Shown: positions 7,788-13,693 of the stretch, in pieces | Numbering within the stretch: position 1 is the first letter of the stretch | How the letters are laid out: each line of letters opens with the position of its first letter | From: a bacterium | GTDB taxonomy: Bacteria; Chloroflexota; Dormibacteria; UBA8260; Bog-877 | Reading direction: 5' to 3' | NCBI GenBank assembly: GCA_021791455.1 | Contig: JAJYWM010000237.1 | Span: 1-13,693, forward strand | DNA: 13,693 nt | Position numbers and translations under genes: made by a program | The notes under the pieces: generated by a model | Told to the model about the DNA's origin: nothing | Databases searched by the model: none | The model's input: the letters and a program-made list of their open reading frames with translations, nothing else

Positions 7788-8378
7788 TCAGCGACCGGTG
7801 GGCAACGGACCGGCTCCGGTGTCGGCGGGTGCCCCGCTCGGCTGAGCGGCTGTCGAAGAGTCGGCAGCGGACACTGACCGCCGGCTGAGCTCCTGCGTCA
7901 GAACGTCGAGATCCTCCAGTAGCACCCCTGCCCGCCGCCGGCCCAGCCTCTCGAAGGTTCTGCGGAGCGGCTGGAGATGGGCGTCAACCAGCCGGAGGAC
8001 CTCCTCGGAACGATCTGGGCGGATCGACGCCAAGGTCCTCCGATGGTCGGCCGCGTCCTCTCGACGCTCCACAAGTCCGGCATCAGCCAGCTGGCTGACC
8101 AGCAGGCTGGTGGTGGTAAGGGCGACCCCAAGCCTCTCGGCGAGGGCAGAAACAGTCAATGGCCCGTGGAACACGACCTGGGTCAGAGCGGCGAGGTGGC
8201 GCGGCGCCAGCGAGGCCAGAGCCGGTGGGTCGGCGGGACCTGGCGCGATACCCCGGCGCCGTCCCGCCTGAGCGACCCGGACCAGCGCCACGAGCAGCTG
8301 ATCTGCTTCGGGTCCACTTCCCAAGAGCGGCGCCCCGGGTCTGCCAATAACTTCTGCTTCCAACACTATGTAAATCAT
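7788..8378 (-). CDS. MarR-family transcriptional regulator
   Basis: 196 residues from ATG 8378. Residues 60-120 carry the winged helix-turn-helix: LTVSALAERLGVALTTTSLLVSQL, then the wing EDAADHRRT, where Asp-x-Arg is the conserved MarR wing feature. Flanking helices (about 22-45 and 125-165) would form the dimer interface. The C-terminal tail (169-196) is Ser/Ala/Pro-rich and probably disordered. The gene lies 15 bp before the MMPL transporter, so it probably represses that operon and itself, with release by a small molecule. The start is uncertain: no good ribosome binding site precedes the ATG (AGGTGGG lies about 13 bases off), and GTG at 8366 (residue 5) is an alternative. A perfect inverted repeat covers the ATG, which fits autorepression. 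Confidence 0.9.
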   Translation of the reverse strand: MIYIVLEAEVIGRPGAPLLGSGPEADQLLVALVRVAQAGRRRGIAPGPADPPALASLAPRHLAALTQVVFHGPLTVSALAERLGVALTTTSLLVSQLADAGLVERREDAADHRRTLASIRPDRSEEVLRLVDAHLQPLRRTFERLGRRRAGVLLEDLDVLTQELSRRSVSAADSSTAAQPSGAPADTGAGPLPTGR

Positions 8379-8381
8379 AGT
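8365..8381. promoter_or_regulatory. Probable MarR operator overlapping the regulator start
   Basis: ACTATG-TAAAT-CATAGT is a perfect inverted repeat with 6-bp arms and a 5-bp AT-rich spacer, 17 bp in all, which is the size of known MarR-family operators. It is AT-rich in GC-rich surroundings and covers the ATG (8376-8378) of the MarR gene. Binding there would block transcription of the MarR-MMPL operon or initiation of translation. Confidence 0.6.
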
Positions 8382-8639
8382 ACCAACTTACCCACCTGCC
8401 CGTGGACCGCGCAGCCCAATGGAGGTGACGGGTCGCCCCTTGGCGCAGCCCGAACACGGCTGCGGATCGCCGCCTGGCGCTCGCCTCAGCTGCGCTCATG
8501 GCGGCTAGCAGCACGCGGCCGTGCTGGCTGGCCGACGCGTCAGACGCAGCCCGAACCCGCCGGTGGTGCCCGGCTTGGGAGGGGGTTGATGCCGGGTTTC
8601 CAGCGCGGCCGCGCGCCGACAGTTGAGGTGCCACCGCGC
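8382..8639. other. Gap between the lipoprotein gene and the MarR gene
   Basis: The promoter of the MarR-MMPL unit (minus strand) should lie near 8382-8420, but I cannot define good -35 and -10 boxes. A 7-bp hairpin, CAGCACG (8509-8515), loop CGGC, CGTGCTG (8520-8526), and a 12-bp palindrome, GCGCGGCCGCGC (8603-8614), follow the lipoprotein stop and could help end the exporter operon; neither is followed by a T-run. Confidence 0.35.
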
Positions 8640-9167
8640 TCAAGGACTGGCGGTCGGCGATGGCGATGAAGACGCGGAGCGCCCGGGCCGCAGCGAGCGG
8701 CAGGCGGCGCGGGCACTTTTGGCTGTCGCCGAGCCCGTGGTGCGCGCTGGGGAGGGCGAGTTCGCTCCCGCCGGCTTGGCTGTGAGGCCGTGAGCGGCCA
8801 GACAGGACCGGTAGGCCCTCCGGGCACTGTCGGCGCGGAGCGAGCGGCAGGCGGCGCGGGCCTCTTTGGCTGCCGCCGAGCCCGTGGTGCGCGCTGAGGA
8901 GGGCGAACTCGTTCCCGAGGGTGTGGCGACCAGACCGTGGGCGGCCAGGCAGGACCGGTAGCTCTCACCGGCCGCCGGTTTGTCTTGGGAGGATGGGCCC
9001 CCGGACGGGGACGAGGTGGCTGCGCCACAGGCGGTCAGGGCGATCGCGAGGAACACCGTGGCCCCCAGCCGGGCGGTTGGCTCCCTCCAGGCGTGCAAGG
9101 TCGGACGCCCTGCTCCGGGCGCCTGCGCGCCCCGACCGCGAGCGCGCTGGCTGGGAGAGGAGGTCAT
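8640..9167 (-). CDS. Lipoprotein with duplicated Cys/His-Gly module, last gene of exporter operon
   Basis: 175 residues from ATG 9167, overlapping the permease stop by 4 bp (ATGA), so translation is coupled. After a basic N-terminus, the hydrophobic stretch 34-46 ends in a lipobox LTAC (Cys47), the expected lipid anchor; a Ser/Gly/Pro linker follows. Residues 70-111 and 119-160 are two copies of one module, 34 of 42 positions identical: YRSCLAAHGL, a variable Ser/Pro part, ARTTGSA, then ARAACRSLR. Each has a Cys pair 34 residues apart (73/107, 122/156), which may form disulfides outside the membrane. The pattern Cys-(x)-x-x-x-His-Gly-x with a later Ala-Cys resembles secreted proteins with a 'CMRxHGV' motif that often sit beside MacAB-type exporters in actinobacteria; their role is unknown to me. 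A role as accessory or substrate-binding part of the exporter is inferred from position only. Confidence 0.75.
   Translation of the reverse strand: MTSSPSQRARGRGAQAPGAGRPTLHAWREPTARLGATVFLAIALTACGAATSSPSGGPSSQDKPAAGESYRSCLAAHGLVATPSGTSSPSSARTTGSAAAKEARAACRSLRADSARRAYRSCLAAHGLTAKPAGANSPSPARTTGSATAKSARAACRSLRPGRSASSSPSPTASP
8667..8960 (-). repeat. 147-bp tandem duplication inside the lipoprotein gene
   Basis: The DNA of residues 70-118 (8814-8960) is repeated in residues 119-167 (8667-8813). The offset is exactly 147 bp (49 codons), seen for instance in AGCGAGCGGCAGGCGGCGCG at 8692 and again at 8839. Nucleotide similarity is strongest around the Cys/His codons. Confidence 0.85.
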
Positions 9168-10396
9168 GCGCTACGCAGTGCCTCAATGGGTGATAGCCGG
9201 GCTGCTCTCGCCGCCGGGTAGACGCCGAAGCACAGGCCGATGCCGACAGCGGCAACCACCGCCCCGACCACAGCGGGTAGCGAAATGACGACGGGCGCGT
9301 GCAGCAGCGAGGGCGCCACCAGCGACCCGCCCAGGCCCACGCTCACGCCGAGCACGCCTCCGGCGAGACCCAGAAGGGACGCCTCGATCAAGAACTGCCG
9401 CAGGATGACTCCGGGCGTCGCACCCAACGCCTTGCGCAGGCCAATCTCCTGCACCCGTTCCGAGACCGAGACCAGCATGATGTTCATCACCCCAATCCCA
9501 CCCACCAACAGGGCTATCGCGGCGATGCCACCGAGCAGGACCGTCATGGTCTTGGAGACCGAGCTGGCGGTAGCGAGAAGGCTGGTCTGGGGGGTGATGG
9601 TGAAGTCGGCGGCAGCTGCATTGGGGAGCTGGTGGAGTTCCAGCAGCAGGTTGTCAGCCTCTTGGTAGGCGGCGCTCATCGTGGTTGGGCCGGTGGCCGA
9701 AAGCAGGATCTGCGAGAGGCTCTGGGCGTAAGGGCCCCGGGATCCGAAGAGGCCTTCCGCCACCGAGATCGGAATGACGACCAGGTTGTCCTCGTTGGCG
9801 TTGGCCGACGATCCCGCCGGGTTGAGCTCGCCGGTCACCAAGAAGGGGACACCATCGATGGTGATGGTGCGGCCGATGGTTCGAGAGGAGGGAAATAGGT
9901 TCTGGGCCACCTCGGTGCCGATCAGGGCGACGTGAGCCTGGTTCTGGACCGCGGCGGTCGTGAAGGGCTGTCCTAACACCACCTGACGGTCGCGGATGGC
10001 GAGGTAGGCAGGGGTGGTGCCGACGACGGGGGCGGTCCAGTTGTTGGTTCCCGCCGTGAGTGAGCCGGAGCGCTCCGAGACCGGCGCGACCCGGCTGATC
10101 TGGGGACAGTCAGTGGCGTTGCCCAGAGCATTTGCGTCCGCCAGGGTCAGCGTGCTGGCCGACCCCAGGCCGCCGCTCAGGCCGGCCGTCGCCACCGAGC
10201 CGGGGGTCACGATGAGCATGTTGGTGCCCAGCGAGGAGATCGCGCTGCCGACTTGAGCCTGGGCTCCCTCTCCCAGGCCAACAGTCAAGATCACCGCGGC
10301 GATACCTATCAGCAGCCCGAGAACCGTGAGGATAGAACGGCTGCGCCGCTCGAGCAGGCTGTCGAGGGCACCCCGGAGAAGTTCCAGCCAGCTCAT
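9164..10396 (-). CDS. MacB-type ABC transporter permease
   Basis: 410 residues from ATG 10396, overlapping the ATPase stop by 4 bp. Membrane helix 1 (about 20-42) carries SRSILTVLGLLIGIAAVI; an external MacB core domain (43-282) follows; then three helices (284-310, 335-358, 370-393) of the FtsX domain with GIGVMNIMLVSVSERVQEIG and RKALGATPGVILRQFLIEA. The C-terminus PAARAARLSPIEALR is diagnostic for this family. In the MacB group these proteins do not form a channel through the inner membrane but couple ATP use to movements of the external domain, driving export from the cell surface. Here the ATPase is a separate protein, as in many Gram-positive bacteria. The length is normal and no damage is seen. 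Confidence 0.93.
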   Translation of the reverse strand: MSWLELLRGALDSLLERRSRSILTVLGLLIGIAAVILTVGLGEGAQAQVGSAISSLGTNMLIVTPGSVATAGLSGGLGSASTLTLADANALGNATDCPQISRVAPVSERSGSLTAGTNNWTAPVVGTTPAYLAIRDRQVVLGQPFTTAAVQNQAHVALIGTEVAQNLFPSSRTIGRTITIDGVPFLVTGELNPAGSSANANEDNLVVIPISVAEGLFGSRGPYAQSLSQILLSATGPTTMSAAYQEADNLLLELHQLPNAAAADFTITPQTSLLATASSVSKTMTVLLGGIAAIALLVGGIGVMNIMLVSVSERVQEIGLRKALGATPGVILRQFLIEASLLGLAGGVLGVSVGLGGSLVAPSLLHAPVVISLPAVVGAVVAAVGIGLCFGVYPAARAARLSPIEALRSA

Positions 10397-11160
10397 GCCG
10401 GCTGGGTGACGTCGGAGACTATCTGGCCGTCGCGGATCCGCACCTGGCGCCGAGCCCGGCGCGCCACGTCAGGGTCGTGGGTGATGAGCACCACCGTCTT
10501 CCCCGCGTCGTGGACGGTGTCGAAGATCGAGAGCAGCTCGTCGGCCTGATCGGACGCCAGGTTCCCGGTCGGCTCGTCCGCCAGCAGGATGTCGGGGTCG
10601 GTGACCAAGGCCCGCGCGATCGCAACTCGCTGCTGCTGCCCCCCCGACAGCTCGGTGGGCCGGTGCCTAAGCCGGTCTTCCAGACCGACACTGACCAGGG
10701 CCCGCTCGGCTCGCTCTCGCCGCGCCGCTCGGCGTCGCTCCCCCCCATAGAGGAGCGGCAGCTCCACATTGCGGGCCGCAGAGATCCGGGGCAGGAGGTG
10801 GAACTGCTGGAAGACGAAGCCGACCTTCCGGTTGCGGACTTCGGCCAGCGCTGCCTCGGTGAGCTGGGAAACATCAGCGCCGCCGATCCGGTAGGAGCCT
10901 GAACTCGGAACGTCGAGACAGCCGAGGATGTGCATCAACGTGGATTTGCCAGACCCCGACTGCCCCATGATGGCCAGGTAGTCGCCGCGCTCAACCGTCA
11001 GGTCCACCGACCGCAGGGCGTCGACTCGGGCCGCCCCGGAACCGTAGGACTTTGACACGGACGCGAGCTCCAAGAGTGGCGCCTCGACCCGGGCAACTCT
11101 GGCGGGGATCGGCGCTGAGCGCTGTGACCCATCAGAAGACCGGGGTCCTCCACCGATCAC
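10393..11160 (-). CDS. MacB/LolD-type ABC transporter ATPase
   Basis: 255 residues from GTG 11160; its GTGA overlaps the stop of the adaptor gene. Motifs: Walker [10 protein letters not shown] (66-74), Q-loop Gln in [10 protein letters not shown] (115-124), signature LSGGQQQR (171-178), Walker B ILLADEP (191-197) and the H-loop His228 in LITHDP. These, with '[11 protein letters not shown]' after Walker A and '[13 protein letters not shown]' after Walker B, place it in the MacB/LolD/FtsE branch. It would power the permease encoded next. About 26 residues precede the conserved fold and are not homologous to the family as far as I can tell, but no better internal start is visible and the 4-bp overlap supports the GTG. 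Confidence 0.94.
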   Translation of the reverse strand: MIGGGPRSSDGSQRSAPIPARVARVEAPLLELASVSKSYGSGAARVDALRSVDLTVERGDYLAIMGQSGSGKSTLMHILGCLDVPSSGSYRIGGADVSQLTEAALAEVRNRKVGFVFQQFHLLPRISAARNVELPLLYGGERRRAARRERAERALVSVGLEDRLRHRPTELSGGQQQRVAIARALVTDPDILLADEPTGNLASDQADELLSIFDTVHDAGKTVVLITHDPDVARRARRQVRIRDGQIVSDVTQPA

Positions 11161-12320
11161 GGGATTCCCCCGCCACCCTTGCGACGGGCCTTGGCCCCTC
11201 CGGCGGCCCCCCGGCGTCCCAGCAGACCGGCGGCGCCGCTGGGGAGGGGCTTGTTCATCTGAGCCAGAACCACCTGATCGCCCAGTGCCAGTCCGGACGT
11301 CACCTGTGCGACGATGGCGTCGGCCGCGCCAATCTTGACCGGGTGCTTGACCGCACGCCCGGTCTTGACGATTAGCACGTAGGTCCCCCGAGAGCCGCTC
11401 CCGTGGACACTGCTGGCGGGGATGGTCAAGACGTGGGCGACGCGCTGGACGATTATCGCGGCCTCGGCCGCCGCGCCCGCGAACAAGCCGGGAGGACTCC
11501 CGGTCACGGTGATCACGATCGGGAACGCGGCTACCCCCTGAACGATGGTGGCGAGCGGGGTAATCGCGCTGACCTTCCCGGGCAGTGGCCGCGTCTGGCC
11601 GGCCGGGGTCACCAACGCCGCCTGCCCAACATGCACCTGTCCGACCTGGGCGTCGCTGACGTTGGCAGCCACCTCAAAGGCACCCAGGCCGTCGACCACG
11701 ATGTCGGTAGTGTTGGCCGCGGTGCGGACACTGCTGGCGCCGTCGGGCTGACCGGCTGTGATGTTGATCTGGGCCACCACGCCGGCCGCCGGAGCGGTGA
11801 GATGGGTGGAGCTGACGGCAGCCTGGGCTGCGGTCACCGCCGTTTGGGCGATGGTGACCTCCGCCTGATCGATGGCGATCTGGGCCGGGGCGGAGACGGA
11901 CGAGGCAGCCTCGGCGAGGGACAGCTTGGCCTCTGCAATGGTGAGGTTCGCCTCGGCTTGGGTCAACTGGGCCTGCAGCGTGGCGGAGTCGAGGGTCGCG
12001 AGCAACTCTCCCGCGGTGACCATCTGACCAGGCGTCACGTCGACAGTGGCCACCACGCCCGGAGCAGGAAAGCTCAGACTCCAACTGTTCACCGGTTGGA
12101 GCGTACCTGCCACCACCACGGTGTCGGTGACCGTGCCGTAGCGGGCCGTCGCGGTCACGAAGGGAGATTGGACGGGCCGAGTGCGAGCGTAAACCACCCC
12201 ACCGGCGGCGAGCGCGGCCACCAGCCCCAAGAGCGCCAGGGCACGTTTGCGCGGCACCAGCCCCATAGGCCGGGCCAACCTACCGGGCCGCTCCGATCCC
12301 GTGGGGTTTGAGCTGGACAC
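11157..12320 (-). CDS. HlyD/MacA-type efflux adaptor (membrane fusion protein)
   Basis: 387 residues from GTG 12320. A basic N-terminus is followed by one membrane helix (about 26-45). Then come the first half of the lipoyl-like domain (GVVATVDVTPGQ, 88-99), an alanine-rich helical hairpin (112-170), the second lipoyl half (LTAPAAGVVAQINITAGQ, 174-191), a beta-barrel domain (about 205-290) and a membrane-proximal domain (IPASSVHG..TYVLIVKTG). The C-terminal tail is Gly/Arg-rich. Such adaptors join MacB-like permeases and shape the exit route; in Gram-positive bacteria they act outside the membrane without an outer-membrane channel. First gene of the four-gene operon. The ribosome binding site before the GTG is weak; Met19 (ATG) just before the helix is an alternative start. 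Confidence 0.9.
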   Translation of the reverse strand: MSSSNPTGSERPGRLARPMGLVPRKRALALLGLVAALAAGGVVYARTRPVQSPFVTATARYGTVTDTVVVAGTLQPVNSWSLSFPAPGVVATVDVTPGQMVTAGELLATLDSATLQAQLTQAEANLTIAEAKLSLAEAASSVSAPAQIAIDQAEVTIAQTAVTAAQAAVSSTHLTAPAAGVVAQINITAGQPDGASSVRTAANTTDIVVDGLGAFEVAANVSDAQVGQVHVGQAALVTPAGQTRPLPGKVSAITPLATIVQGVAAFPIVITVTGSPPGLFAGAAAEAAIIVQRVAHVLTIPASSVHGSGSRGTYVLIVKTGRAVKHPVKIGAADAIVAQVTSGLALGDQVVLAQMNKPLPSGAAGLLGRRGAAGGAKARRKGGGGIP

Positions 12321-12412
12321 CGCTACCAGCGCGCTCGTTGGTCGAAATGGAACAGCTGGTTCCCACGGTCGGCAGCGGGGATTCGCTGGTGTCCGGTCAT
12401 CGAATCCAGGAT

Positions 12413-12422
12413 CGTCGCGACG
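12413..12422. promoter_or_regulatory. Palindrome copy 1 upstream of exporter operon
   Basis: CGTCGCGACG, a perfect 10-bp palindrome 92 bp before the adaptor start (minus strand). The same sequence recurs at 12530-12539; both are followed by G. Two copies in a 267-bp gap suggest a regulator binding site, though CG-only palindromes arise easily in such DNA. Confidence 0.3.
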
Positions 12423-12529
12423 GCGCTGCTCTGCCTTAGTCCAGACTGAGAGAGTCCGGGGCCAGCCGCTTGCCCTCGTCGGCGGCCGCTGTGGGGCACG
12501 CGGCCCTGGCGGTGCGTCCCCGCGTCAGG

Positions 12530-12539
12530 CGTCGCGACG
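12530..12539. promoter_or_regulatory. Palindrome copy 2 upstream of exporter operon
   Basis: CGTCGCGACG again, 117 bp from copy 1, in the gap (12321-12587) between the GT51 gene and the adaptor gene. I found no clear -35/-10 pair between the two copies, so their relation to a promoter is open. Confidence 0.3.
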
Positions 12540-12587
12540 GACGCCACAGGGCTCCGTCGGGGCGGGGGCCCGAAGCCAAACCCATAC

Positions 12588-13319
12588 TCACGTGACCGGC
12601 GCCGCGTTCGCTTGGCGGGCTTGATACGGAGTGATGAACCGCATGCTTTCCATGGCCGCGAGCACCGCCGCCCGGCGCGCGCGCGCGCCCTTGGGGTTCG
12701 TGAGAGGGTCCAACAGACTGGGCGCTTGCGGCAGACCGGCGAGAAGGGCGAGCTGCGCCAGCGAATCGCGGGCCAAGGCCCTGTGGAAGTAGACAGTGCT
12801 AGCCTGTTCGGCTCCAACCGCTCCGCTGCCCAGATAGACCTGTGACAGGTACGCGTCCAGGATCTGACTCTTGGTCAAGTGGTCGGTGATTTTGAGGGCG
12901 AGCACTATGTCCACCCAGCGGAGCCAAATCGAGCGGTCAGACCCATGGAGGTAGAGGTCCTCCGCCAACTGCTCGGTGATGGTGGAACCGCCCTGGCACT
13001 CGCAGCGGTGGAGGAGATCGTAGGCGGCGGCCCGCAACAGCCCCTGCAAATTGATCCCGTGATCCTGGTAAAAGTTCTGGTCTTCCACGGAGACGATCGC
13101 CTCGGCAAGGTACCTGGGTACCTCGGCCGAGGTCAGAGGCCGCGTGCGGTGAATCCGGTCTAACTTCGCCACGGCGCCGCGGAGACCGTCAGTGGAAGGA
13201 GTGGCGATCCACGTACCCGCCCACAGGCACGTCACTGCGAGTGCGCACAGGGCAACCGCCCGGCGGACCCGGCGCCAGGTGGCCGCGTGGCGCACGCGCA
13301 TGCCGCTCCATGAGGCCAT
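12588..13319 (-). CDS. Stand-alone GT51 peptidoglycan glycosyltransferase-like protein
   Basis: I place the start at ATG 13319 (243 residues) because GAGGAGA (13329-13335) lies 9 bases upstream; a GTG at 13343 would add 8 residues but would put that site inside the gene. A membrane anchor (about 19-38) is followed by the GT51 domain: motif 1 VEDQNFYQDHGIN with the catalytic Glu79, motif 2 GGSTITEQ (110-117), the motif 3 region IWLRWVDIVLAL (131-142), motif 4 KSQILDAYLSQVYLG, and the ALLAGLPQAPS loop. The protein ends where the transpeptidase domain of class A PBPs would begin, so it is a monofunctional form that would polymerise lipid II outside the membrane. Motif 3 is unusual: the normal Arg-Lys-x-x-Glu reads Leu-Arg-Trp-Val-Asp, and motif 2 has Glu for a usual Gln. 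Reduced or altered activity is possible. Confidence 0.87.
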   Translation of the reverse strand: MASWSGMRVRHAATWRRVRRAVALCALAVTCLWAGTWIATPSTDGLRGAVAKLDRIHRTRPLTSAEVPRYLAEAIVSVEDQNFYQDHGINLQGLLRAAAYDLLHRCECQGGSTITEQLAEDLYLHGSDRSIWLRWVDIVLALKITDHLTKSQILDAYLSQVYLGSGAVGAEQASTVYFHRALARDSLAQLALLAGLPQAPSLLDPLTNPKGARARRAAVLAAMESMRFITPYQARQANAAPVT

Positions 13320-13693
13320 GGTCACAGTTCTCCTCGGAGCCACATGCTTTCGCCATCAATGCAGCTCACCTACCATCTGGCCGTCGCTCTGGCTGCCTCG
13401 GCGATGCCGGATTGAGCCACTGGCATGATGCGGGCCTGGCTGCAGGAGAGGCGCTGGCTGCAGAGCGTCGGCGGGCCGGCGCTCGGCGCCGGCGTCGGCG
13501 CAGCTCCCGCCACAGGTAGGTGAAGTACACGAACGCTCCCAATCGAAGATCCCGCTCAAGCTCGGGCAGACCTCATTCAGCGGTCAGCCTCTGGGACCGC
13601 GATCCGAGGCGCCTTGGAGAAAGTTGAGAGTTGGGGGAGCGGGCTAAACTCCATGCGACGGCTGCCGCCGATCCGCAGGCGCAGAGCCCGAAT
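13320..13693. other. Gap upstream of the GT51 gene, with a hairpin
   Basis: No gene can be supported in this 374-bp stretch apart from the ribosome binding site of the GT51 gene (13329-13335). A perfect 8-bp hairpin, GCCGGCGC (13475-13482), loop TCG, GCGCCGGC (13486-13493), is flanked on both sides by the 9-mer GCGTCGGCG (13465-13473 and 13492-13500, the latter overlapping the stem by 2 bases). On the plus strand TTGAGA (near 13625) and TAAACT (near 13646), spaced 15 bp, precede an ATG at 13654 whose frame stays open to the window edge (MRRLPPIRRRRAR); it may be the start of a divergent gene, but this is weak. Confidence 0.4.

Noticed and set aside
11403..12311. 302-residue open frame antisense to the adaptor gene
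   Set aside because: Gly/Arg/His/Asp-rich shadow of the HlyD-type gene with no family features.
12323..12817. Minus-strand frame overlapping the end of the GT51 gene and reaching toward the adaptor
   Set aside because: Starts inside the GT51 domain in another frame, Arg-rich, and does not continue any conserved PBP domain.
13654..13693. Possible start of a divergent plus-strand gene
   Set aside because: Only 13 codons are visible, and the promoter-like and ribosome-binding signals are weak and poorly spaced.

Overview
The window is GC-rich DNA that looks like an actinobacterium, or a close high-GC Gram-positive relative. The grounds are frequent GTG starts, Ala/Arg-rich proteins, a MarR-MMPL pair, and a MacA/MacB-type exporter followed by a lipoprotein carrying Cys-x5-His-Gly-Leu motifs. 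That lipoprotein type resembles ones often found beside such exporters in actinobacteria. No species can be named from sequence alone.

Layout, left to right. Positions 1-617 hold no gene I can support. A small exported protein (618-1049, +) follows. Directly at its stop codon lies a complete IS1380-family insertion sequence (1050-3383) with 14-bp terminal inverted repeats (13/14 matching) and a perfect 4-bp target duplication, TTAG. This element carries two divergent genes: a DUF6788-type protein (-) and a DDE transposase (+) whose reading frame is broken by one extra base near 1797. After a short piece of the original chromosome with a strong hairpin (3426-3460), a second, older IS1380-family element (about 3515-5319) follows. 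It has 18-bp identical inverted repeats, but its transposase is ruined by a frameshift and an amber codon.

From 5484 to 13319 every gene is on the minus strand. Read in the direction of transcription, the order is: a stand-alone GT51 peptidoglycan glycosyltransferase-like protein (13319-12588); a four-gene exporter operon with 4-bp overlaps at every junction (HlyD/MacA-type adaptor, ABC ATPase, MacB-type permease, and a lipoprotein with a 49-residue tandem duplication); then a two-gene unit of a MarR-type repressor and an MMPL transporter. A 17-bp palindrome overlaps the MarR start codon and is a probable autoregulatory operator. Two copies of a 10-bp palindrome lie upstream of the exporter operon.

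The minus-strand block therefore looks like an envelope and efflux cluster: two export systems of different families, one with its own regulator, plus a cell-wall enzyme. The insertion sequences sit between this block and the oppositely oriented exported-protein gene, a convergent region where insertions do little damage. The least explained items are the DUF6788 gene carried inside the first element, the frameshift site in its transposase, the duplicated Cys/His lipoprotein, and the altered third motif of the GT51 protein. I saw no CRISPR array, tRNA or rRNA, and nothing I can defend as a wholly new system.
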